From Drosophila miranda (lineage: Eukaryota; Arthropoda; Insecta; Diptera; Drosophilidae), in assembly GCF_003369915.1 (NCBI RefSeq), contig NW_022881614.1, forward strand, positions 6,097,001 to 6,161,000: 64,000 nucleotides of DNA. Direction: 5' to 3'. Both the position numbers and the translations under genes were made by a program. Shown here in pieces: positions 56,068-64,000 of the stretch. Within the stretch, counting starts at the first letter, position 1. The number at the start of each line of letters is the position of its first letter. A model generated the notes under the pieces. That model saw nothing but the letters and a program-made list of their open reading frames with translations. It was not told the DNA's origin and searched no databases.

Positions 56068-56901
56068 TCCTGAGGCTCGCCTCCACCATTGTTGCTTCTA
56101 GATCGCTGTCAGGGGACTCCGGCTCCTCCCCGACAACGATGTGGCGAGACCTCTGGCTAGGTCGCTCTCGTTGCCTGCCCTTGCGATCGGACTTGTAAGT
56201 GGATATGGTGACCTTCTTGTAGCCATAATCCACTACACCGTCCGACTTTGCGAGGAGATCAATGGATTCCTCATTTAGGACGAGGATAATCTGGCGCCTC
56301 TGCCCTTGGATATCCTCCACCTTTGCCACCTTCCAATCGGCTGTAGGAAGGTGGGGGTTGCAGACCTGCAGTAACCTGAGGATCTTCTCAGGCTCTGCAG
56401 GCTTAGCCGAGACCCACGCTCTGGCTCTCGGGCGACTAGGGACATCTTCCCACTTCACGGCCTCCAGTTTCGCCCCTGGATAGACCTCTTTTAGGGCCGC
56501 CACCGCCTTCATGTAGAGGGCCGCAGAGCGAGCGTCTTGGCAGGCGATGGCTTTCACCTTGCCTTGATGCCACCCTGCGTCCTCACATTTTGGCGGTGGT
56601 CCGCCGTTCTCCTCCAGTTCCAGTAGGAACCGGTCCTGGAGCTCGTTCTCCACCAGGTGCCACTTATCGCGAGGGACATGGCCGTCCTCGGCGCCCCTGT
56701 CCAGGACACCGATCAGGGTCCTGCTCCTCGCCACCTCAGCGAACGACCGGTTCGTGAGGTGGGTCTTCACCCGCTTGGCTTGCTGGGCTTGGCCTGGCTG
56801 ATTTGCGGGGGCCTCCGCTGAGCGGTGCCGCTTGTTGGCGGCCTTGGCTGCGCCCTTTCCGGCTTTGGCTGGCTGGAACAGTGGAAGGATTGAGCAGGCC
56901 C
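56027..56901 (-). CDS. LOA-type ORF1, 5' truncated
   Basis: The frame runs from the insertion border (LPLFQPAKAGKGAAKAANKR, basic) through VKTHLTNRSFAEVARSRTLI, WHLVENELQDRFLLELEE, VKAIACQDARSAALYMKAVA, RARAWVSAKPAEPEKILRLL and IILVLNEESIDLLAKSD to a stop at 56027. This resembles the DUF4780-type ORF1 of LOA and Jockey relatives, an RNA-binding chaperone-like protein. It overlaps ORF2 by 41 bases. The true N-terminus is missing: in the adjoining BEL frame the sequence runs on from FLQEY into IGPAQSFH. Confidence 0.75.
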
Positions 56902-58491
56902 AATCCGATACTCCTGAAGAAACTCCATATATTTTGCCTTAAGCTGTGCATTTTTTGCTAGCTTCCTCTCCAAATTGAGAAATCTACGTAGCGCCTGCTG
57001 ATACGATTCTCCTAATTCCTCTAGACTGAATTTGGTTGGCAAACGCACGGAGTAAGCTCCGGACTCTAGGCGAATGCAGTTTGTGACGAAATGCTGTTCG
57101 CAATGAACATCTTCCTCCGAAATTGATGAGGGCGAATAATCTCCATCGACTTCCCAAAACCGCCTTACAATATCGCACAAATTAGTCTCGCAAGCGGAGA
57201 TGACAGGGGGATCTTCAACGGCTGCTAGCGCCGCACGGGCTTTCTCAGAGTTTTTAATACTTCCTGACACTATCCAGCCAAGTTTCGTCTTCTGCAATGT
57301 TGGCAATTGGTCTGACAGTCGAATCTTTCCAACGCACATTAATTCGAAAAACAAACCAGCACCTATCAACAGATCGACACGCTGGGGCTTGGCGAAATTA
57401 GGATCAGCCAGTTTTAGATTATTTGGCATTGGCCAATCCTTTGCGTCTGGGCCGAAGTTAGGCTGCATTCCTGTGATTGAGGCAGTGATAATTGCAGAGA
57501 GGAAACCGCGATAGCTTTCGTCTTGAGATTGCAGGACGATGTCCACAGCCTTGCTGGATGGTAGAGTTGACTCTCCAATACCGGCGATTTTAACGTGAGA
57601 CGGGTGAGGATCTAACTGCAGCTGATTGGCGAGTCTCGATGTTATAAAGTTAACCTGAGAAGCGGAATCTAAAATGGCACGACATGGAATAAGCGATCCA
57701 AAACGGCCCCTGATATATACGATTGCAGTAGCTAGCAGCACGTTTTGGCTAGGCAGAGATTTTTGACTCGAGGGGGGAGGGCTAATATATTTGCTTGCTG
57801 CTAGGGCACTTGCAGGATCATGCTGGGTCGATTCCGTGCTCGGCGACGGCAACTCAGCGTCAGCGCCCGACTGCATGTGGAGCAGTGTGTGATGCTTGGC
57901 TTGGCAATTTCTACATGCCCCTGACTTGCAGCGTTGCAATGAATGGCCTTTGTTGAGGCAGTTTAGACATAAATGGCGCTTCTTCACCTCCTTGTATCGA
58001 GAAAAAACAGGGAGATCTATAAATGCCTGGCATCGGGATATGTAGTGATCGGAGGATTTGCAATACTTGCATGTTGAGCTATTATGATCGTTAATGGAGG
58101 TGATTAGGGTGCTAGGTTTACTTTCTCCCACCTGCTGGCTAGGAATTGTTACCATAGCCGATCCCAAATTTTCCAGCATCCGACATCTTGCTTCCAAGAA
58201 TGAGGCCATGCTTGACCACCGAGGCAATCCTGACGTCGGCAAGTTCTCTTCCCATTTCTCCTTGGTCTTGTGGTCCAATTTCGTGCCTATGATGAAGATC
58301 AGCAACCCATCGGAAATCTCCTGCGGGGTCGCCAAGGTCTGAAGTGCACGCAAGTGCGAATTGATTTTATCGCTGAGCGCGCGCAAGCCGATAGCCGAGC
58401 CCTTCTCCACCCCTTGCAGCCCGAAAATAGCCTTGACGTGTGCCTGAAAATGTAACAGTTTATTATCGAATCGCAACATTAGTAAATTCAA
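56902..58491 (-). pseudogene. BEL copy 1 Gag C-terminus, zinc knuckles and protease
   Basis: It starts without a proper initiation codon at NLLMLRFDNKLLHFQAHVKA. It contains the knuckles CKYCKSSDHYISRC, CLNCLNKGHSLQRC and CRNCQAKHHTLLH, then the protease CRAILDSASQVNFITS (D-S-A rather than D-S-G, allowed in retroviral-type proteases). The BEL linker (LADPNFAKPQRVDLLIGAGL) and the Pol linker domain follow, up to KAKYMEFLQEY where the LOA insertion begins. No stops in about 1.6 kb. Confidence 0.85.
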
Positions 58492-58493
58492 CG

Positions 58494-58649
58494 CTATAAT
58501 GTTACGGCTACGGGCTGGTTAAATCTTGTTGGCAATGCAGCCTCAGCAGGAAAGGGAATCGGGGTTAGTGCACTATACTGCGCTCTGGGCTCAACTCGCC
58601 GGATGGGGTCGGGGTCTTTCCTATCCCTATACTTCCTTGTTCTCGCCAT
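58494..58649 (-). pseudogene. BEL copy 1 Gag N-terminal fragment
   Basis: ATG at 58649 gives MARTRKYRDRKDPDPIRRVE and stops at 58494 after about 50 codons. It lies one frame away from the gag remainder that starts at 58491. The central capsid region expected between them is missing, as in BEL copy 2. Assignment is by position; the sequence itself is basic and low in signature. Confidence 0.5.
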
Positions 58650-58740
58650 ATTATAAAAATTTAAGTGCACTGACACAGAATCTACTTTGATCAAAACAAA
58701 AAAGATCAAAACAAAAAAAACAAATGTAATCAATCCCCGG

Positions 58741-60489
58741 TCGGCCTAGATGGCAAGAAGGAATCCGGTAGTCACGTATTTAATTTAGTGATCCTAGGTG
58801 TAGGAGATCACTAGTTCCTCTATACCCTCCCTACCTTCGGCAATGCGTGGAACGATGTTGGCATGGCCCCTAACGTAACTACCGCTGCATTATTACACTC
58901 GATGCATCATTGGCATTATGTACTTAGACAGAATGGTTGTTATTTATTCCAAATTCAAGTTAATTCAAAATAGTTCTATTAATCAAGATTCAAAAGATTC
59001 ATATATAACAAAACGTTCATTAACTTAAGAATATAAAATACAATTCATAGCAAAACTGAGCCTTTTTACTCACGAAGGTCAACATTTCCATTCAATACAA
59101 AATTAATGATCATTACCAAATTCAAACACTTTCCTTGACGAGCTCGTTGGGCCCAATGAACTGCTTCGGTAGCTGTGGAACAATATTAATTATATAAAAA
59201 TAGTAAAGAATTAAAGAATGATATTTTGGCCGACATTGCCAGAGTGAATCAAGGCTTAACATTGAGTGGATTAGGAAAGGACTTAAGACATATGATAAAG
59301 AAATTAATTCTATAGGAAAGATATTCCTTAATATAACTGTATATGTTTATATGATTTTACATTTAAAGTCAAATTTAATTGAAGTGCAAACACAAGAATG
59401 CAAGCAAAAGAAAAGAACAAGACAAAGCAAAGAGAATGTCGATGATCAAATTAATGCACGTTTATATGTGTGTGCATACGCACGCATATGTCCGAATTCT
59501 CTTCGAACGAAAGCTCGCTCTTGGCGTGTGAGCTATCACGCTCTCCCTTTCATTACGCTGCACCGCTGCTATACCCTGCTATTTCGCGGGTATGTTCGTA
59601 CTCACGAATCGATGATCACATGTTGTCCACGACCCAGGTCACCCTAAATTCCGATTCCTGATCTTGTATTCACATCTTCTGCACAATTTTAGCTGACATA
59701 AATTTCCACTTTAATTCCTAGGCGTTGTCGATTCCGCATCAAGGATGTTGAGTTGCATCTCGAAAGATACGCTTATAGGGCATTCAAAGGTCGATACAGA
59801 TCGTCCGTACAACGGAAACGCTGGTAATTCGAAGCGGCCAAAAATAAGACACTGGAGGTTGCGTGGGGGGGTTAGGCGTGAGAGCGCCAAAGCACGGCAG
59901 ACCTCCAGTGACCAAGAGATTCTGTAATAGATTCGGAATTCAGTGAATGTACCAAACCTGCTTTCCTCTATAATCACATTCTTTTTCTCTACGTAGCACT
60001 TTGCACTTTCACCACACAATATAGCTTGATCTTGCTTTTTAGTCGATTCTCCGCCGACTTGCAGTTATGTAATTTGGTATGTATTATGTAATACAGGGAC
60101 ACGTGAACTTCCACTAGAGTTTGGCACTATTGGCACAGGCACAACCGAAGTGTTTTGGGAGAAAAATGGAATTGATCCGCGTGTTCACCGTCGCTGTCGG
60201 CTTAAGCGGCATAGACGAGCTTTAACGGGACCCTTCCATGGAATTCGGTCTCGAGAGACGAAAAAGAACATTCGAGCAATTAAAGCTCCATATTCGAAGT
60301 AGCTGTTTTTAAAGCCTTGGTGTTCGAACTAATCAAGTTGGCGCGTGATTTGAATCTGCTTTATATCTGGGAAATTATTAGGGAATTTAATCTGTGTTTG
60401 CTTCACTGGCCACTACACTCTCCACCACCAGATTATGTTCCGGAGTGATCGACAGGGATCGTAATCGAAAAGAAAAGAAGGACAGAGAA
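58741..60489. other. AT-rich stretch between BEL copy 1 and gypsy element 2 (LTR/leader remnants)
   Basis: No clear gene. It should contain the 5' LTR of BEL copy 1 and the 3' LTR of gypsy element 2. A TGTAGTGGCCAGTGAAG start at 60417 (minus), preceded by GGTGGTGGAGAG, could be the start of the gypsy 3' LTR. A 42-codon open stretch on the plus strand (about 59190-59315, containing ARVNQGLTLSGLGKDLRHMI) looks protein-like but I cannot assign it. A minus frame at 59711-60019 has no domain. Confidence 0.35.
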
Positions 60490-63400
60490 TTAGCGGGTTT
60501 GAATATCCTTTACGTGGTATACTCCCATTTTCTTTCCTTTCTCGTTCAATAATTTGTAATAAACAGGACTTAGCTTTTTCGTTACTGTTGCTGTCACAAA
60601 CACCTGCGCTAATTTATGGCTGAATTGTTTAGACGCGTTGCTTTGGGAGAAATTGCGAACGTAAACCTGATCTCCGACGTTGAATTGTATGTTTCTACTC
60701 CTCAAATTGTATACCCTCGCGTTGGTTGCATGAGCCTTTGCATTGTTGACCTTTGCTGCATACCTTGCCAACTGCAGAGCATCGGGGTAATTAACTCTAG
60801 AATCATCTGATAGCAAGTTAAGTTTCCTGAGCAATTCGTAATCCTTGCCATTCAAAATCATGTTTTGCCCAAACGTAAGGAAGTAAGGAGAATATCCGGT
60901 GGTTGTATGTAGACTGGATCGAATAGCACCGTTAATCTCATTCAGTCGTTGATCCCAGGTAGTGTGATCTTTCCCCACGTACGCACGGATCGCCGCCAAA
61001 ACCGATCGGTTTAAGCGCTCGCTTGCATTCGCTTGAGGCGAATAAAAAGCGGTACAAATATGTTTAATTGAAAATCGAGTTAGAAAAGCCTCAAAGAATC
61101 CTGATCGAAATTGAGAACCATTGTCCGTTAAGATGGATTCCGGCACTCCAAACGTAAAGAAAATGGAATTTTCTAAGCACTCGCAAATCTTTCCGGTAGT
61201 GAATCGTTTCACTGGACAGAGGAAATGGAATTTTGTACAATGATCCACGATTATTAATAATCCGATATTCCCTGCCTTTGAACGAGGGTATGGACCTAAC
61301 AGATCCATGTAGAGTCGTTGAAACGGTCTCTCTGATTGCATTGGCTTTCCCAATGGTGGTCGTAATACTATATTGGGACTTTTGGTCTGTTTACAAATGA
61401 CACAATTATTCACATACTCTCGGATTTGAACCAACATCTTGGGCCAGAACAGGTATCTCTTAAGTTTTTCAACGGTTTTACCCATCCCGCCATGTGATGC
61501 GCTAGGAGAATCATGGGCTTGTTTGATAACACTACTGACTAGGCCAGAGGGTACCCATAATTTCCACGACTGGTGGTCAGATTCAGAATCTCCAATCGAA
61601 ACTTCGGTGCGTTTGTATACATCTGTTATTTTTAAATCTGGAAGTTTCTCTTGGTTCTGCTGAATGCGTTCAATTAAATCCAGATATTCCAACGAAGTGA
61701 AATGCTCGGACTCTAAATCGATGATCGGCCCTAGATCTATAAACTCATCTACTGACGATTCATTTTGCCTTGACAGAGTGTCAGCAATAACATTTTGTGA
61801 ACCCTTCCGGTGTTCAATGCGAAAATCAAAACCCTGTAACTGTATAGCCCATCGCGCGAGCCTTCCAGACAAATCCTTTTGTCGCATCAACCACTGCAAT
61901 GCTGCATGGTCGGTTATTACTAAGAATTCCTGGCCTTCTATGTAAGCTCGAAATTTCTTAATTCCCTTAATAACTGCTAGACATTCTAGTTCTGTAACGG
62001 AATAATTCCGTTGAGCTTTGGATAACTTAACCGACATGTATCCAATTGGCATTTCGAAGCCTTCTTCATTCTCTTGAGCTAGGACGCACTCGAGACCAAA
62101 AGAACTAGCATCACACAATAAGATGAATTTCTTAGAAAAATCAGGAGTTCTGAGGATTGGAGCTGATGTTAATCTTCGTTTCAATTCTTTAAAAGCATTG
62201 GTTGCGGTTTCATTCCATATTAAGGAAGTATTCTGTTTCTTAAGCATCTCGGTCAATGGATAGCTCACGGAGGCATAATTCTCGACGAAACGTCGATACC
62301 ATCCGGATAAACCGAGAAACCGTCGTAACTGCTTTACCGTTGTTGGAATTGGGAAGTCGTTGATTGCCTGATTCTTAAATGAATCAGTCTTGATCTGACC
62401 ATCCGAAATTATGAAACCGAGATATTTAATCTCTCTCATGCAGAATTTAGATTTTCGAACGTTGATGGTGATATTCGCTTTTCTTAAGCATAGTGCGATT
62501 TCTTGCAAAAGAATCAAGTGCGAATCAAAGTCATCCGATAGAACAAGCAAGTCATCGAGATATACAAAAACTCGATTCCGTAAATGTGGGGGTATGACAT
62601 GGTCCATTAAGCGGCATAAGGTCTGAGGTGCATTTGTCAGACCAAATGGCATGACCTTATATTGGTACAGTGGACGATTCGGAACGGTAAACGCAGTATA
62701 CGGTCGTGATGGCTCGTCCAATGGTATTTGCCAGAAAGCATGTTTCATGTCAAGACCAGTTATATACCGCGCTGGAGGTAAGCGGCTTAAGATCCCGTCA
62801 ATATGTGGTAAGGGGTAAGCATCCTTCTTCGTGTATTTATTGATCTCGCGAGAGTCTAAACACAACCGAACCTTATCACCTTTTTGAACAAGAACACAAT
62901 TACTACTCCAAGGACTGCAAGAAGGTTCTATGATATCGAGAGCTAACATGTTATCTACCTCAGCAAACATAAGTTTTTCGCGCGCAGGGGAGATTGGCCA
63001 GTGTCTTTGTTTAATCGCCTTAGCATCACCTACGTCGATCGAGTGCGAAATAATGCTGGTTCTGCCCAATCCGTCTCGTTCGTACGAAGGAAAAATTTCG
63101 ACGACACCTTGCAGTCTCTCCTGCTCTTTACTAGAAAGTTTGTGTAACTTGGGTGAGCTTTCCTCATCCTCCGTGGGACCTATATCTAACTCAGAGACAC
63201 TTTCGCTCATGAGTCGATCAGCAAGTTTAAATTTCCTAAAAAAGTCAATTCCTAAGTAAACCTCTTGGGTTAAGTTTGGTATGATGAAAAAATCTATACT
63301 TTTCGTGAGACTACGATATGTAATAGTCGCTGTGAAAATGCCCTCAACCGAGCATTTGGTTCCGCTGGCTGTTTTAACCCTTCCCGAACACTTACGTGAT

Positions 63401-63861
63401 TTCGGATGGTTAAGGAGAGCACGGGCGGCATTGTTGCCAACGCAACTAACCGACGCTCCAGAATCTAACAAGGCGTTGTAAACCTTGTCTTCAATCGTGA
63501 TGGGTGTGTACAGACGATTATCTCCCGTACTGAATATGGAAGCAATTAAGCATTGTCGAGTGCTAACAACTGTTTTCCAAAATTTGCGTAATCGAAGGGT
63601 AGATCTTTTAGATTTTGTCGTAGTTGATATGGTACAAAGATCGCCAAATATCCTATTTCTAGCTTTCTTGTAATTTGACAGTCTTACATGTAAGGGTAAA
63701 TATCTAGTTGGTCGTTTATCCGATAAAAATCCTGAGTCCATAGCGGTTTTAGCTAAACCCTCATCTATAGTCTGACTGATGCTTTCGCTATGTTTTGGTA
63801 CGGATGTGCCTACAGGGGGTTCGTTGACACAGCCCGCAGCCGGTTTTCCGAAGGATGGCAC
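60490..63861 (-). CDS. gypsy element 2 Pol polyprotein (intact)
   Basis: 1123 codons without a stop. Protease YNALLDSGASVSCVG (about residues 128-142). RT: RLCLDSREINKYTKKDAYPL, YITGLDMKHAFWQI (Asp), MPFGLTNAPQTLCRL and RVFVYLDDLLVLSD (YLDD, about 430). RNase H: FILLCDASSFGLECVLAQE, VTELECLAVIKGI, LVITDHAALQWLM and NVIADTLSR. Integrase: HGGMGKTVEKLKRYLFWPKM and CVICKQTKS (zinc-binding), LYMDLLGPYP (Asp), ILTDNGSQFRSG (Asp) and FYSPQANASERLNRSVLA (Glu). All catalytic residues are visible, so this is a recent and potentially functional Pol. It begins with GTG right after a TAA, which fits expression by frameshifting from gag rather than its own start. ANASERLNRS recalls the Osvaldo/Ulysses group (tentative). 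Confidence 0.9.
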   Translation of the reverse strand: MPSFGKPAAGCVNEPPVGTSVPKHSESISQTIDEGLAKTAMDSGFLSDKRPTRYLPLHVRLSNYKKARNRIFGDLCTISTTTKSKRSTLRLRKFWKTVVSTRQCLIASIFSTGDNRLYTPITIEDKVYNALLDSGASVSCVGNNAARALLNHPKSRKCSGRVKTASGTKCSVEGIFTATITYRSLTKSIDFFIIPNLTQEVYLGIDFFRKFKLADRLMSESVSELDIGPTEDEESSPKLHKLSSKEQERLQGVVEIFPSYERDGLGRTSIISHSIDVGDAKAIKQRHWPISPAREKLMFAEVDNMLALDIIEPSCSPWSSNCVLVQKGDKVRLCLDSREINKYTKKDAYPLPHIDGILSRLPPARYITGLDMKHAFWQIPLDEPSRPYTAFTVPNRPLYQYKVMPFGLTNAPQTLCRLMDHVIPPHLRNRVFVYLDDLLVLSDDFDSHLILLQEIALCLRKANITINVRKSKFCMREIKYLGFIISDGQIKTDSFKNQAINDFPIPTTVKQLRRFLGLSGWYRRFVENYASVSYPLTEMLKKQNTSLIWNETATNAFKELKRRLTSAPILRTPDFSKKFILLCDASSFGLECVLAQENEEGFEMPIGYMSVKLSKAQRNYSVTELECLAVIKGIKKFRAYIEGQEFLVITDHAALQWLMRQKDLSGRLARWAIQLQGFDFRIEHRKGSQNVIADTLSRQNESSVDEFIDLGPIIDLESEHFTSLEYLDLIERIQQNQEKLPDLKITDVYKRTEVSIGDSESDHQSWKLWVPSGLVSSVIKQAHDSPSASHGGMGKTVEKLKRYLFWPKMLVQIREYVNNCVICKQTKSPNIVLRPPLGKPMQSERPFQRLYMDLLGPYPRSKAGNIGLLIIVDHCTKFHFLCPVKRFTTGKICECLENSIFFTFGVPESILTDNGSQFRSGFFEAFLTRFSIKHICTAFYSPQANASERLNRSVLAAIRAYVGKDHTTWDQRLNEINGAIRSSLHTTTGYSPYFLTFGQNMILNGKDYELLRKLNLLSDDSRVNYPDALQLARYAAKVNNAKAHATNARVYNLRSRNIQFNVGDQVYVRNFSQSNASKQFSHKLAQVFVTATVTKKLSPVYYKLLNEKGKKMGVYHVKDIQTR

Positions 63862-64000
63862 TTAGAGCAACGTGGCTTGTAAACATTCTTGGTTCCACAA
63901 CCGTAACAAAATATGCTTCTAGGTTCCACACAATCATCCCATCTATGCCCTATCTTATCACAATTCCAGCAGGACATCTTATTACGCATGATCGCTGATA
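63810..64000 (-). CDS. gypsy element 2 Gag C-terminus (runs off the window)
   Basis: From the right edge the minus strand reads MRNKMSCWNCDKIGHRWDDC and then FCYGCGTKNVYKPRCSKC, the first a CCHC knuckle and the second a Cys-rich partner. It stops with TAG at 63812-63810. It overlaps pol by about 50 bases, pol being in the -1 frame relative to gag. Nucleocapsid part of Gag; the N-terminal portion lies beyond the window. Confidence 0.8.
   Translation of the reverse strand, partial: SAIMRNKMSCWNCDKIGHRWDDCVEPRSIFCYGCGTKNVYKPRCSKCHPSENRLRAVSTNPL

Larger units (their letters stand above)
54233..56901 (-). mobile_element. LOA-clade (TRIM/Bilbo-like) non-LTR retrotransposon, nested, RT deleted
   Basis: Endonuclease plus RNase H is the LOA-clade hallmark, and LOA elements (Bilbo, TRIM) were described in obscura-group flies. 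It has a 5'-truncated ORF1, an ORF2 overlapping it by 41 bases, and a 3' end AACCTAACCTAACAT without poly(A). It is inserted in BEL copy 1 pol in the same orientation. I see no target duplication of more than 2 bases at the two junctions. Confidence 0.85.
50823..58740 (-). mobile_element. BEL/Pao LTR retrotransposon, copy 1 (with nested LOA insertion)
   Basis: Gag start (58649), gag C-terminus and protease (58491 to about 56902), then after the 2.7-kb insertion the rest of pol (54232-51157). Removing the insertion brings the two pol parts together at the conserved position between QEY and GHM seen in BEL copies 2 and 4. It cuts the gypsy integrase at its left end. The 5' LTR is not recognised. 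Confidence 0.85.
60490..64000 (-). mobile_element. gypsy-class LTR retrotransposon, element 2 (5' part outside window)
   Basis: The gag end and complete pol lie on the minus strand. The 5' LTR, leader and most of gag lie to the right of the window. No clear env ORF follows pol. A 3' LTR may begin at 60417. Confidence 0.85.

Noticed and set aside
59711..60019. 102-codon minus-strand frame as an env-like gene
   Set aside because: No signal peptide, membrane segment or conserved Cys pattern; more likely LTR or leader sequence.
1..64000. tRNA, rRNA and CRISPR candidates
   Set aside because: I saw no cloverleaf with A and B boxes, no rRNA-like stretch and no regularly spaced repeats; the TCCG arrays are microsatellites within Helentrons.

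Overview
The window looks like a Drosophila genome segment, most likely from the obscura group. It has long AT-rich non-coding stretches, short introns of about 55 nt, an insect odorant receptor, a Skp1-like gene, DINE-1/ISY-type Helentrons, and BEL/Pao, 17.6-type gypsy, R1-clade and LOA/TRIM-type retrotransposons. There are no bacterial features (no operons, Shine-Dalgarno sites or CRISPR).

Layout. 1-3.2 kb is non-coding. 3.25-6.4 kb (minus) is a 5'-truncated, frameshifted R1-like non-LTR element. 6.6-23.9 kb is host DNA holding four copies of one ~1.1 kb Helentron (6626-7731 +, 15453-16579 -, 19097-19784 + truncated, 22857-23914 +), a frameshifted gene of unknown function (9925-11587 +) and a broken odorant receptor (11849-13035 -). 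26.9-28.7 kb (+) is a first exon encoding a secreted or type I membrane protein with an acidic linker, also frameshifted. A Skp1-family gene (28934-29443 -) lies just after its splice donor. 30972-33630 (+) is an internally deleted R1-clade element bounded by a perfect 13-bp target duplication.

From 34.85 kb to the right edge the window is almost all LTR retrotransposon. In order these are: BEL copy 4 (34858-38579 -, one 381-bp LTR); a fragment of BEL copy 3 (38.6-39.8 kb -); BEL copy 2 (39.9-45.8 kb -, with internal deletions and a 1.1-kb tandem duplication); a 17.6/tom-like gypsy (46389-50822 +, LTR and tRNA-Ser-type primer site, 3' truncated); BEL copy 1 (50.8-58.7 kb -), interrupted by a LOA-type element (54233-56901 -) whose ORF2 has lost its RT so that endonuclease reads in frame into RNase H; and a second gypsy-class element (60490-64000+ -) with a 1123-codon intact pol.

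Interpretation (inference). All three multi-segment host genes carry frameshifts or stops, whereas several transposon ORFs of 950-1120 codons are open. With nested insertions, Helentron copies and a TRIM-like element, this resembles a degenerating, repeat-gaining region such as the neo-Y of D. miranda, or pericentric heterochromatin. Assembly indels in homopolymers are the main alternative for the gene frameshifts. I found no clearly new molecular system. The most distinctive items are the EN-RNase H fusion ORF, the tandemly duplicated BEL segment, the R1-clade insertion with its target duplication, and the parallel loss of the middle of gag in two BEL copies.
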